Of a DNA stretch of 40,061 nucleotides, positions 25,960-34,996 are shown in pieces. Under the pieces are notes generated by a model. That model ran no database searches and had not been told where the DNA came from. It saw nothing but the letters and a program-made list of their open reading frames with translations. The position numbers and the translations under genes were made by a program. Positions within the stretch are counted from its first letter, which is position 1; the number at the start of each line of letters is the position of its first letter. The stretch is from Candidatus Syntrophosphaera sp. (GTDB taxonomy: Bacteria > Cloacimonadota > Cloacimonadia > Cloacimonadales > Cloacimonadaceae). The stretch lies in the NCBI GenBank assembly GCA_019429425.1, contig JAHYIU010000010.1, positions 1 through 40,061 of the forward strand, read 5' to 3'.

Positions 25960-28250
25960 GCATCATCTCCAAAGTGGGGCGCAGATCCGTCAAAGTCCGG
26001 CTGCTGAACGAATCCATCCACCTCGTCTTGCTCCTGGGCGCCGTGACGATGGTCTATCCTTTCCTGTTGATGATCTCCGCCTCCCTGAAAAGCAATGTGG
26101 ACAGCACCCGGCTGAGTTTGCTGCCCCGTTATCTACATGACGATGAAGCCCTGTTCCAGAAATACCTGGAATCACGCTATAACGAGGAAAGCAGCCGCCT
26201 GGGTGATAATTATGCCGGACGCTGGCTTGCCTTTTCCGAGGTCATCCTGCCCGAACTGCCCGATCCGGCCCTGTATAAGGATTGGAAAGAGTTCATCACA
26301 TCCCATCCCCAGGGGGTTTATGACTATTACGTGGCGGAACATTACGGCCGCGGGGTCTATCCCCTCAACCAGAGAAGGATGCGCAAGCTCCTGAGGCAGG
26401 AAAACGACAACGATCTGACCCAGTTTAACCGCAAATACAACACCGGCGCCCAAAGCTGGGAACAGATCGTTGTGGAGGAAAAGGAGATCCTGGGCCGCAA
26501 TTACGTCAGCACAGATGAGGGCTATCTGGGCAGGTTCCAGAGTTTTAAGAAGGACATTGAAGAAAGGCACCGTAACTACATCAACCTCGACGGGGCCTTC
26601 GCGCAGATGGAACTGGCCCCGGCTTTCCGGGGAGACCTGATAGCCTTTAACAGCGCCACCGGACTGGGCCTCAATTCCTGGGGCGATGTGGTCCTTTCCG
26701 AAAAATGCCCGCTCCCGGGACATCCGCTGCGGGGATATTGGCTGAATTACGTGCGCAAGGCCCTGAACGTCCATCACATCGGGCTCGAAGACTCCGCTGT
26801 TCCGGCCTTCCAGGCCATGCTGCGAGGCAAATATGCCGATATTGCCATGCTCAACGTCACTTGGAACACAGCTTACGGCGACTTTTCCGAGTTGAAGATC
26901 CCGGACGAGATCCCCGACCAGGGCGCGCTGGTCGAGGATCTGACCTATTTTGTGGAAAACCTTGCCACCGCCGAAGACTTGAGGGTGCGCAACCTCGGCA
27001 ATGAGTTTCGGGCCTGGCTGGAATCCAAGTATGGCACCCCGGGAAACTTGCGCCGGGCCTGGAAGGGCGGCTATCAAAGCTGGGAAGATGTTTCCCTGCC
27101 TTCCTCCGCGCCTGCGCACAACCTGGCCCAGGCCGCCGACTGGTCCCGCTTCGCCAGGAATGAAGGCCTTCCCTGGCTTGAAGTTCTACCCGCGGCGCAG
27201 TCCGACTACCTGGAATTCCTGCGCCCCCGTTTTGGCGGAGCGGGCTCCGGTCTCGATCTTAACAAGCTAAACAACTTCCTGGGAACAAATTACGACTCCG
27301 AACAAGACATTTTTCCAAATCCTAGCCGGCCGGTCGATCGAGACCAGGCCGACCTCTGGTCTGAATTCGTGCACCAGGCGGCGCGGGAACAACATCTGAG
27401 GCTTAAACCAGATGAAGCTGCCACTCAAGCCTGGCGGAAATATCTGGGTTCCAAATACCCGGGCCCCGGAGCTTTGAGCCAAGCCTGGAAGCTTTTTCCC
27501 GCAAGCTTTGAGCAGGTATCGCTGCCTGTCTGGCAGATCGAGCATTTCCTCTTCCAGAAGAACAAAGCCTCCATCCGCAGGGAGTTTCTGACCCGCAACT
27601 ACGCCATGGTGCTGGACCAGATGTTCAATGACGCCCGTTCCCTGCGCAATACGGGGATCTACACTCTGCTTTCCATCCTGCTGGCCGTGACCGTCAATCC
27701 TCTTGCTGCCTACGCGCTCAGCCGTTTCAAACCGCGTTTCAGCTACCAGCTGATCATGCTCTTCATGCTGACCATGGCCTTTCCGGCGATGGTGATGGGC
27801 ATCCCCAATTTCCTGATGCTGCGGCGATTGAGCCTGTTAAACACTTTCTGGGCCCTGGTCCTGCCAGCCGCCGCGGACGGCTATTTCATCTTCCTGCTCA
27901 AGGGCTTCTTCGACAGCCTGCCGCGCGAGCTGTATGAAAGCGCCAGCCTCGACGGAGCCGGGGAATTCCGCATGTTCTGGCAATTCACGCTGCGCCTGTC
28001 GCAACCGATCCTGGCCGTCATTGCTCTGGGCGCATTCAATGCCGCCTACCGCAATTTCCTCTTCGCCTTCATCGTTTGCCAGGACCAGTCCATGTGGACC
28101 CTCATGGTGCACATCTACGAACTGATGCAGCGCGCCAGCAACAGCGTGGGCTACGCGGCCCTGGTCATCGCCGCCATCCCTACTCTGGCGGTCTTTGTCT
28201 TCTTCCAGAATATCATCATCCGGGGGATCGTGGTCCCCACTGAGAAATAG
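25956..28250 (+). CDS. MalG-like ABC permease with a giant repetitive extracytoplasmic insertion
   Basis: This 764-residue protein corresponds to a MalG-type permease of normally about 280 residues. Its first membrane helix lies at about 20-44 (HLVLLLGAVTMVYPFLLMIS). The remaining helices start only near 566 (TGIYTLLSILLAVTVNPLAAYALSRF) and include the EAA loop YESASLDGAGEFRMFW. The intervening 500 or so residues fall in the first periplasmic loop. They contain recurring units of about 32 residues, clearest at 285-315, 351-382 and 493-524, with the pattern F-x2-(F/W)L-x2-KY-x6-L-x2-AW-x3-Y-x-S(F/W)-x2-V-x-LP; weaker copies occur at about 66-99, 122-174 and 420-455. The unit resembles a helical segment seen in some glycoside hydrolases, from memory. 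An added glycan-binding or receptor role is inferred. It forms the transporter with the preceding fusion protein. Confidence 0.85.
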   Translation: MSIISKVGRRSVKVRLLNESIHLVLLLGAVTMVYPFLLMISASLKSNVDSTRLSLLPRYLHDDEALFQKYLESRYNEESSRLGDNYAGRWLAFSEVILPELPDPALYKDWKEFITSHPQGVYDYYVAEHYGRGVYPLNQRRMRKLLRQENDNDLTQFNRKYNTGAQSWEQIVVEEKEILGRNYVSTDEGYLGRFQSFKKDIEERHRNYINLDGAFAQMELAPAFRGDLIAFNSATGLGLNSWGDVVLSEKCPLPGHPLRGYWLNYVRKALNVHHIGLEDSAVPAFQAMLRGKYADIAMLNVTWNTAYGDFSELKIPDEIPDQGALVEDLTYFVENLATAEDLRVRNLGNEFRAWLESKYGTPGNLRRAWKGGYQSWEDVSLPSSAPAHNLAQAADWSRFARNEGLPWLEVLPAAQSDYLEFLRPRFGGAGSGLDLNKLNNFLGTNYDSEQDIFPNPSRPVDRDQADLWSEFVHQAAREQHLRLKPDEAATQAWRKYLGSKYPGPGALSQAWKLFPASFEQVSLPVWQIEHFLFQKNKASIRREFLTRNYAMVLDQMFNDARSLRNTGIYTLLSILLAVTVNPLAAYALSRFKPRFSYQLIMLFMLTMAFPAMVMGIPNFLMLRRLSLLNTFWALVLPAAADGYFIFLLKGFFDSLPRELYESASLDGAGEFRMFWQFTLRLSQPILAVIALGAFNAAYRNFLFAFIVCQDQSMWTLMVHIYELMQRASNSVGYAALVIAAIPTLAVFVFFQNIIIRGIVVPTEK

Positions 28251-28260
28251 AGAGGTTTTG

Positions 28261-31200
28261 ATGCAGAACGAGAAGATCCTCCTTACCCGCGTAAAGCGAT
28301 TGCTGGAAAGGCAGAACGCCTTATTGTACCGGGACAAGACTGTTATGGAAGCCGAGTATTCACTCTCGGAAGAAGCCCTTCAGGCCATAAGCATAGGAGA
28401 AATGTGGGGCCAGCCCTGGCAGACTGCAGAGTTCAGGATCCGGGGCACTATCCCCGAAACCCTGGCCGGAAAGCATTATGGGCTGTATTTCGATTGCGAC
28501 GGCGAAGCCTGCGTCATGGACGCGGGCACTCCAATCCAGGGATTGACGCCCAAGGTGGATTGGTATCACAAAGCAGCCAAGCACTTCTTCCCCCTGCATG
28601 CTTCGGTTGATCCAGGAAGTTATGTCAGCTTGGAGATCCAGGCCTCTGCCAATGACCTCTTTGGCGCCGGGAAAGATGAATACCGTCTGCGGGAATGCGC
28701 TCTTGTGAGTTTTGACGAGTCTTTGTTCCAGGACCTGATGGACATCGGCCTGCTGCTCAACCTGGCAGAAGCATTGCCGGAAGGGACAGTGCGCCGCCAG
28801 CGCATATTGCGAGGCCTGGACAGGGTTTGCGACCTTTGGAACAGCGATCTGCCGGAAGCACGGGCCATCCTGAAAGAACTGCTCTCCCACCAGGCCAATT
28901 CCAGTGCTTTGACGGCCTACAGCGTTGGACACGCGCATCTAGATCTGGCCTGGCTTTGGCCCATCCGCGAAACCCGGCGCAAGGGCGGACGCACCTTTGC
29001 CAACGCGCTTAGGCTCTTGGAGCAGTATCCGGACTACGTTTTCGGCGCCTCGCAAGCCCAACTGTACCAATGGATAAAGCAAGATTATCCAGCGCTCTAT
29101 GAACAGGTCAAAACCCTGGTCAGATCAGGCCGTTGGGAGGTTCAGGGCGCTTCCTGGGTGGAATTTGACACCAACCTGATCTCTTCCGAATCGATCATCC
29201 GGCAGTTCCTGTATGGCAAACGCTTCTTTGAAAGCGAGTTCGGTTCCTCGCCGGAAATCCTCTGGTTGCCTGACTGTTTCGGCTTCAGCGGCAACCTGCC
29301 CCAGTTTTTGCGTGGTTGCGAAGTGCCCCATTTCATGACCCAGAAGCTAAGCTGGAACGAGACCAACACCTTTCCCCACCACCTTTTTGCCTGGGAAGGG
29401 ATCGATGGCACGAGGATCCTGGCACATCAGCTTCCCACCAACGACTACAACTTTTCCAACGATCCCTCCGCCTTTCTGGAAACGGAAAAACGCTATGCGC
29501 AAAGCGGGGTCTGCGCTTGTTTCCTCAATCTCTACGGAATCGGCGACGGAGGCGGAGGCCCCACCCGCAACCACATTGAATACGGACTCAGGCTTCAGGA
29601 CCTCGAGGGAGTGTGCAAATTCCGCTTTGCCAAAGGAGCGGAATTCTTCGCGCGGGCAGAAGAAGTGGAGAAAGAACTACTGCCCGTCGCCTATGGCGAA
29701 TTGTATCTGGAATTCCACCGCGGAACCTATACCACCCAGGCCCGCATGAAACAGGACAACCGGAACAGCGAGAAACTGCTCTCCGCATCTGAATTCATGG
29801 CCGTCCTGGCAGGGCAGAAGAGCTATCCTGCCGCTCTGAGAAAGGTTTGGGAGGATACCCTGCTCCTGCAATTCCACGACATCATCCCCGGCTCCTCCAT
29901 CGGCATGGTCTATGAGGAGGCCCACGCCCTCAGCGCCCGTAACCACATGCTTTTGAAAGATTTCATCGGCGAACAGGCGGATATATTCCTGCGGGACGGA
30001 AAGCTTGCTGGGAAGGGATCCCACGCCATTTTCAATCCCTGCAACCAAGCCTTGGAAGAATGGCATGCCTTTCCCACCGAGCTGAAAGGCCTGGTCCCGA
30101 TTGACGTTTTAGGAGAGGAACTGCCCTGCCTGGAAACGGAAAACTCACTTTTGGTCAAGCTCAGCGTGCCGGCCTGGAGCTTTGGCGAGATCCAGTTCAC
30201 TGCTGCAGGCTACCGGCCCAAAGCGCAAGCCAAACCTGCATCTTTGACCCTTGAAAACCTTCATCTGATTGTACAGATAACCAAAACAGGCGGCATCGCC
30301 TCGATCCGGGACACGGAAAGCGGAGTGGAGTACCTGGCCGCGGAATCCAACCGGCTCCTGCTTTGGGAGGACGAGCCGAACAACTGGGGGGCCTGGGACA
30401 TCAACCATTTTTACCGGAGCACCAAACCTCAAATTCCGGACCAGGTGGAATTCATCCCAGAGCTCAGCATCAGCCTGGACGGCGAGTTCAGCCGCGTGGT
30501 ACAGGATATCACGCTCGGCAATTCCACACTGCGCCAGACCATTGAACTGCGCTACGGCGAAGGCCTGATCCGGATTTCCCATGAGGTCGACTGGCGCGAA
30601 AAGCACAAAATGCTGCGGGCGCATTTTTATCCGGACGTTCACTTTGGAACCGCCACCTACGGCATCCAGGGCGGTGTGATCAAGCGCAGCGCGAAACCCA
30701 AAAACGCCTGGGAAGCAGCCCAGTTCGAGGTCCCGGCCCAGCGCTTTGCCGACCTTTCCCAACCCGACCGGGGTTGCGCCATCCTCTGCGACGTCAAATA
30801 CGGCTATCGCTGCGTGGATAACGAACTGGAGATCAATCTGCTGCGCAGTCCCGCGGACGTCGATCCCGGCGCGGACATCCACACCCACAGCTATCGCTAT
30901 GCCATCCATCCCCACGCCGGTGATTACGAGCACAGCGACGTGTTCCAGATGGCTGAGAAAAACGCCCACGAGCTCCTGATCGCCCCTGCGCACAAGGTTT
31001 TGGGAGACCTGCCCCAGCCGCTGTTCAAGCTGAATGCGGAAAGCGTCAACCTGGACACGGTCAAACCCGCTGAGGAAGGTTCCGGAACGGTGCTCCGCCT
31101 GCATGAATTCAAGGGCCAGAGCGGTACCGCCCAGCTCTTTTCCATCCGGCCCCATTCTCGCGTTTGGGAGTGCAACATGCTGGAAAAGCCGCTCACGCTG

Positions 31201-31290
31201 GTAAAAACAGGTATTGCCGACAATGACCCGCTCTATCTGGAATTCCGGCCCTTCGAGATCAAAACTATTCTCCTGGAGGATGAACAATGA
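28261..31290 (+). CDS. GH38 alpha-mannosidase
   Basis: This 1009-residue retaining, zinc-dependent alpha-mannosidase has an N-terminal beta domain (about 1-200). The catalytic barrel carries the zinc motif HAHLD at 224-228 (His and Asp ligands) and the nucleophile Asp338 in LWLPDCFGFSG; a further histidine is in FHDIIPGSS near 540. The C-terminal beta-sandwich domains are of the family type. There is no signal peptide, so it acts in the cytoplasm on imported mannosides. The true start is ATG 28261, 10 nt after the permease stop with AGAGG between; upstream in-frame codons lie inside the permease gene and have no ribosome site. It releases alpha-linked mannose, which fits N-glycan or mannan breakdown with the neighbouring GH20 and GH130 enzymes. 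Confidence 0.95.
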   Translation: MQNEKILLTRVKRLLERQNALLYRDKTVMEAEYSLSEEALQAISIGEMWGQPWQTAEFRIRGTIPETLAGKHYGLYFDCDGEACVMDAGTPIQGLTPKVDWYHKAAKHFFPLHASVDPGSYVSLEIQASANDLFGAGKDEYRLRECALVSFDESLFQDLMDIGLLLNLAEALPEGTVRRQRILRGLDRVCDLWNSDLPEARAILKELLSHQANSSALTAYSVGHAHLDLAWLWPIRETRRKGGRTFANALRLLEQYPDYVFGASQAQLYQWIKQDYPALYEQVKTLVRSGRWEVQGASWVEFDTNLISSESIIRQFLYGKRFFESEFGSSPEILWLPDCFGFSGNLPQFLRGCEVPHFMTQKLSWNETNTFPHHLFAWEGIDGTRILAHQLPTNDYNFSNDPSAFLETEKRYAQSGVCACFLNLYGIGDGGGGPTRNHIEYGLRLQDLEGVCKFRFAKGAEFFARAEEVEKELLPVAYGELYLEFHRGTYTTQARMKQDNRNSEKLLSASEFMAVLAGQKSYPAALRKVWEDTLLLQFHDIIPGSSIGMVYEEAHALSARNHMLLKDFIGEQADIFLRDGKLAGKGSHAIFNPCNQALEEWHAFPTELKGLVPIDVLGEELPCLETENSLLVKLSVPAWSFGEIQFTAAGYRPKAQAKPASLTLENLHLIVQITKTGGIASIRDTESGVEYLAAESNRLLLWEDEPNNWGAWDINHFYRSTKPQIPDQVEFIPELSISLDGEFSRVVQDITLGNSTLRQTIELRYGEGLIRISHEVDWREKHKMLRAHFYPDVHFGTATYGIQGGVIKRSAKPKNAWEAAQFEVPAQRFADLSQPDRGCAILCDVKYGYRCVDNELEINLLRSPADVDPGADIHTHSYRYAIHPHAGDYEHSDVFQMAEKNAHELLIAPAHKVLGDLPQPLFKLNAESVNLDTVKPAEEGSGTVLRLHEFKGQSGTAQLFSIRPHSRVWECNMLEKPLTLVKTGIADNDPLYLEFRPFEIKTILLEDEQ

Positions 31291-32756
31291 TCCCACAGCC
31301 CAAGAAAATGCGCGTGTTCAAGGAGAAATTCTGGATCACGGAAAAAGTGTCCTATCTGAACGCGACCCTCATGCCAGGAGAGCTTTACCTCCATCTGGTG
31401 AAGGATCTGGAACAATGCTATCACAAGATGTTCGGAGACCTGGAGATGGACGACGACAATCTGACCGTCGTGGACTTTTTCCTGGCCCCCTTCAAAAAGA
31501 AGGTCCCGCCGGAGTATTATGAACTGAGCATAAAACCCTATAGGATCACGCTCACCGCGGAAAATCCAGCAGGTCTGCTGCATGGGGTCCAAACCCTCAA
31601 GCAGCATTGGTGGGACACATCCTTCAACTTTGAGTTTGAGGGCGACAGCGGGGTGGACATGCAATGCCTCAAGATCAACGATTGGCCGTCATATCCCTGG
31701 CGGGGGCTGCATCTGGACGTCAGCCGCCATTTCTTCGCTTACAAATTCATCTACCGCTATCTGGATTGGATGGCCTCCTACAAGCTGAACAAGTTCCATT
31801 GGCACCTTTCGGACGACCAGGGCTGGCGGATAGAGAGCAAACGCTTTCCCCGCCTGCATGAGGCCGGGGCCTGGCGGATTGAGGCAGATGGCAAAAGATA
31901 CGGCGGCTTTTACACACAGCGCCAGATCAAGCTGGTGGTCGAATACGCCGCCCGGCGCGGCATTGAGGTCATCCCGGAGATCGATCTGCCCGGCCACGCG
32001 CAGGCGATCCTGGCCGCCTATCCTGAACTGGCTTGCTTTCCCGGCGATTTCCAGACCCTCAGCGTCTGGGGCATTTCCAGCGACATCATCTGCGCCGGAA
32101 AGGACTCTGCCATCGATTTCCTCAAAGAGTTGCTTTCCGAAGTGGCGGAGCTTTTTCCGGGCGAGTATTTCCATCTGGGTGGAGACGAAGCACCCAAGGA
32201 CCGCTGGAAAGACTGTCCCCACTGCCAAAAGCGCATCGCCGCGCGCAAACTCGCCGATGAGGAACAGCTGCAGGGCTGGCTGTTCCAGACCCTTGCCAAA
32301 CACTTGCAGGACAAGGGAAAGACCGTTATCGGCTGGGACGAGGTGCTGGACGGGAAGATCGACTCCCGGCCCATCGTGATGTGCTGGCGCGGAGACGGGA
32401 TCGACGCGGCCCGCAAAGCCCATGACAACGGCAACCGCTATGTCATCTGCCCCAACAACAAGCTCTATTTCGACTGGAAATTGGACGATTTTGCCTATTT
32501 GCCTGGCGCCCACGGAGTCACCACCATCGAAGACGTGTACAGTCTTGACCTGTCACGCTATCGCTTTGAGAAGGAGAAGCTCTTCCTGGGCGGCCAGGCC
32601 AACCTCTGGACCGAATACGTTCCCGACGGCAAAACCGCCAAAGATCTGCTCATCGGGCGCATCGCCGCCTTGTCCGAGCTGTTCTGGTCCGACCCCCAGG
32701 CCAAGGATTTCGAGGAATTCATCCAGCGGGTCTGGGATTCGGGGAATTGCCCGTGA
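31287..32756 (+). CDS. GH20 beta-N-acetylhexosaminidase
   Basis: This 489-residue retaining hexosaminidase uses substrate-assisted catalysis. A small N-terminal GH20b-like domain (about 1-125) includes ENPAGLLHGVQTL. The barrel begins at WRGLHLDVSRHFF near 138-150, with NKFHWHLSDDQGWR, VIPEIDLPGHA, and the catalytic pair Asp300-Glu301 in HLGGDEAP. CWRGDG and GGQANLWTEY complete the family set. No signal peptide is seen, so the enzyme is probably cytoplasmic, unlike many secreted GH20 enzymes. The ATG overlaps the GH38 stop as ATGA behind GGAGG. It removes terminal beta-linked GlcNAc or GalNAc from imported oligosaccharides. Confidence 0.95.
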   Translation: MIPQPKKMRVFKEKFWITEKVSYLNATLMPGELYLHLVKDLEQCYHKMFGDLEMDDDNLTVVDFFLAPFKKKVPPEYYELSIKPYRITLTAENPAGLLHGVQTLKQHWWDTSFNFEFEGDSGVDMQCLKINDWPSYPWRGLHLDVSRHFFAYKFIYRYLDWMASYKLNKFHWHLSDDQGWRIESKRFPRLHEAGAWRIEADGKRYGGFYTQRQIKLVVEYAARRGIEVIPEIDLPGHAQAILAAYPELACFPGDFQTLSVWGISSDIICAGKDSAIDFLKELLSEVAELFPGEYFHLGGDEAPKDRWKDCPHCQKRIAARKLADEEQLQGWLFQTLAKHLQDKGKTVIGWDEVLDGKIDSRPIVMCWRGDGIDAARKAHDNGNRYVICPNNKLYFDWKLDDFAYLPGAHGVTTIEDVYSLDLSRYRFEKEKLFLGGQANLWTEYVPDGKTAKDLLIGRIAALSELFWSDPQAKDFEEFIQRVWDSGNCP

Positions 32757-33715
32757 ACCGCCATCCCGCAAATCCCATCCTCACCCGGCTGGACGTCCAA
32801 AGCGACCATCCCTCCTTGCGGGACGTCAGTTCCGTCTTCAATCCAGGTGGGATCAGGCAAGGGGATTCATTCACCCTCCTGCTCAGGGTGCAGAACCGGG
32901 CCCGAGAAACCTTGCTGCTCAAGGCCGTTTCGACCGACGGCGTGAAATTCACACTTGATTCAGAACCTTTGCCGATCCGGGGCCTGGAGCGATGCCCGCA
33001 GAGGATCTTCCACATCTACGATCCCCGTATCACTTTGCTGGAGGGGGTTTACCACGTCCTCTGCGCCATGGACACTGACCGGGGCTGCTGGCTGGGTTGG
33101 TTCACCTCCCCGGACCTCGATGAACTGGAGTATCAGGCCCTGGTCTCGGAACTGGACGTGCGCAACGGGATCCTCTTTCCAGCCAGGTTTGGCGGGGAAT
33201 ATCTGCGTTTCGAACGCCCCAACCGGGTCAGTCTGCCCGGAGGCGTGAAGACCGGCTCCGCCATTGTCTGCAGCGCCTCGCCGGACCTGATCAACTGGCA
33301 TCCGGTCGCGGAGGTCTTTTCCGGACGGCCCCATTACTGGGACGAACTGATCGGCTCCGGGCCGCCCCCGATCAAGACCAGAAAGGGCTGGCTGCACATC
33401 TATCACGGCGTGGCAACCCATTTTGCCGGCAACAACATCTACCAGGCCGGAGTTTCGCTCCAGGACCTGCGCCAACCTTGGCAAACCCTGGCGCGGGGCA
33501 GATACAACATCCTCGAGCCGCGCGAACTCTACGAACTAACCGGCCAGGTGCCCAACGTCGTTTTCCCCAGCGCGGCGATCCCGATCCAGACCGATGCGGA
33601 GGGCTTTGCCTTGCCGGAAAGCGAAGTTTTTCTCTATTACGGAGCGGCGGACACCTGCGTCTGCCTGGCAATCAGCACCATAGATCAACTAATGGAGGAG
33701 ATCCATGCGCAATAA
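32753..33715 (+). CDS. GH130-family beta-mannoside phosphorylase or mannosidase
   Basis: This 320-residue five-bladed propeller enzyme of family GH130 has the N-terminal NRHPANPILTR (an NPIL-type family start), YDPRIT with the candidate catalytic Asp90, FERPN at 153-157, GSGPPPIKTRKGWLHIYHG, and YNILEPRELYE. Many GH130 members phosphorolyse beta-1,4-mannosides, including Man-GlcNAc from the N-glycan core, giving mannose 1-phosphate; some are hydrolases. The genomic pairing with GH38 and GH20 favours the N-glycan type. The start GTG 32753 overlaps the GH20 stop as GTGA; a TTG at 32747 would add two residues. There is no signal peptide. Confidence 0.9.
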   Translation: MNRHPANPILTRLDVQSDHPSLRDVSSVFNPGGIRQGDSFTLLLRVQNRARETLLLKAVSTDGVKFTLDSEPLPIRGLERCPQRIFHIYDPRITLLEGVYHVLCAMDTDRGCWLGWFTSPDLDELEYQALVSELDVRNGILFPARFGGEYLRFERPNRVSLPGGVKTGSAIVCSASPDLINWHPVAEVFSGRPHYWDELIGSGPPPIKTRKGWLHIYHGVATHFAGNNIYQAGVSLQDLRQPWQTLARGRYNILEPRELYELTGQVPNVVFPSAAIPIQTDAEGFALPESEVFLYYGAADTCVCLAISTIDQLMEEIHAQ

Positions 33716-34781
33716 GATCCTAATGACCGCGCTCATCCTGCTTTGCGGGATCCTCGCCGCGGAAACCTTTCCCGTTCCCGCCCTGCCTTTCGCGCCCCGC
33801 AGCTACACCTGTTTCCACACTTTCCGGGAGATCAGGGTTGACGGCAGCCTGGATGAACCCGACTGGATGGAGGCCCCTTGGACCGAGCTTTTCACCGATA
33901 TCGAGGGCGAAATCCAGCCCGCCCCCCATCTGGATACGCGGGTGAAAATGCTCTGGGACAGCCAAGGCCTCTATATCGCTGCCAGATTGTACGATCCGCA
34001 CATCTGGGCCAAACTCACCCAACACGACTCCGTCATCTTCCAGGACAACGACTTTGAGGTCTTCATCGATCCCGACGGCGACACCCACCACTACGCCGAG
34101 ATCGAGGTCAACGCCCTGGGAACGGTCTGGGACCTGTTTCTGATCAAGCCCTACCGCGACGAGCATTCTGCTCTCAACGGCTGGGAATGCCCCGGCCTGG
34201 AGGTCGCGATCGGGATCGAAGGCACGCTCAACGACCCCAGCGACACCGATCTGGAATGGACCGTGGAAATGCTGATCCCTTGGGAGGCCATGGCGGAATT
34301 TGCCAATAAACCAGTCCCCCCGGAGGAAGGCGACTTCTGGCGCATCAATTTTTCCCGCGTGCAATGGCAAACCCAGATCCTGGACGGACAGTATGAGAAA
34401 GTTCCCGGAAAGCCCGAATATAACTGGGTTTGGAGTCCCCAGGGCCTGATCAACATGCACTATCCCGAGCGCTGGGGATACGTGTTTTTCACCCGTGCCC
34501 GCAGCGGCGAGGCGGACCCTGGATTCATCATCCCACAGGAAGAACAGGCCCGCGAGTATCTGCGCCAGGTTTACTACGCCCAAAGGCAGCATTGGCTGGA
34601 CCGCGGAAGCTACGCCAGATCGCTTTCCAAGCTCCAAATGAAGCCTCTGGACCACTCAGGAAAACGGCTCAAACCAATATTGGAGACCACGTCCAAGACC
34701 TTTGTCGCCACCCTGCGGCTCGATCCCCAAACAGAACTCATGATTACGGAAGACGGGCGCCTCACGAAATCGGAACAATGA
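33705..34781 (+). CDS. Secreted carbohydrate-binding family 9-like protein
   Basis: This 358-residue exported protein has a signal peptide at about 1-19 (ILMTALILLCGILA). A CBM9-like/DOMON-type beta-sandwich follows at about 40-265: REIRVDGSLDEPDWMEAPW, MLWDSQGLYIAARLYDP, DNDFEVFIDPDGDTHHYAEIEVN, WTVEMLIPWEAMA, and WRINFSRVQW. The C-terminal 90 residues are polar and helical with no recognised motif. It starts 11 nt inside the GH130 gene and is the last gene of the operon. It probably binds sugars in the periplasm or at the surface ahead of uptake. No catalytic site is apparent. Confidence 0.82.
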   Translation: MRNKILMTALILLCGILAAETFPVPALPFAPRSYTCFHTFREIRVDGSLDEPDWMEAPWTELFTDIEGEIQPAPHLDTRVKMLWDSQGLYIAARLYDPHIWAKLTQHDSVIFQDNDFEVFIDPDGDTHHYAEIEVNALGTVWDLFLIKPYRDEHSALNGWECPGLEVAIGIEGTLNDPSDTDLEWTVEMLIPWEAMAEFANKPVPPEEGDFWRINFSRVQWQTQILDGQYEKVPGKPEYNWVWSPQGLINMHYPERWGYVFFTRARSGEADPGFIIPQEEQAREYLRQVYYAQRQHWLDRGSYARSLSKLQMKPLDHSGKRLKPILETTSKTFVATLRLDPQTELMITEDGRLTKSEQ

Positions 34782-34952
34782 CCTGATCCCCAATCCTGGA
34801 AAGGAAGAAAGTCAGCCGGCACTTTTGAGCGGACTTGCCCCTCTGCGCAGGATTCAGCCGCGATCTGCTGTGATCCCGTCTTGCGATCGCCTATGTGTCT
34901 GTAAAAAATGAGGCTATGGCGTTCTTTCCGCAAGGCATTCATTTATATAACA

Positions 34953-34977
34953 TATGTGGTTGCCTCTCAACCATATA
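34953..34977. repeat. Stem-loop downstream of the glycan operon
   Basis: This is a 10-bp stem with one G-T pair (TATGTGGTTG at 34953-34962 with CAACCATATA at 34968-34977) and a 5-nt loop, 20 nt before the second long palindrome. No T-run follows. The rest of 34782-35231 holds no supported gene apart from the palindrome. Confidence 0.5.
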
Positions 34978-34996
34978 ATTGGATGTTACTCATGTC

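Noticed and set aside
30145-31296. A 383-codon minus-strand reading frame opposite the GH38 C-terminus
   Set aside because: It is antisense to a continuous, family-typical alpha-mannosidase and lacks a ribosome site.
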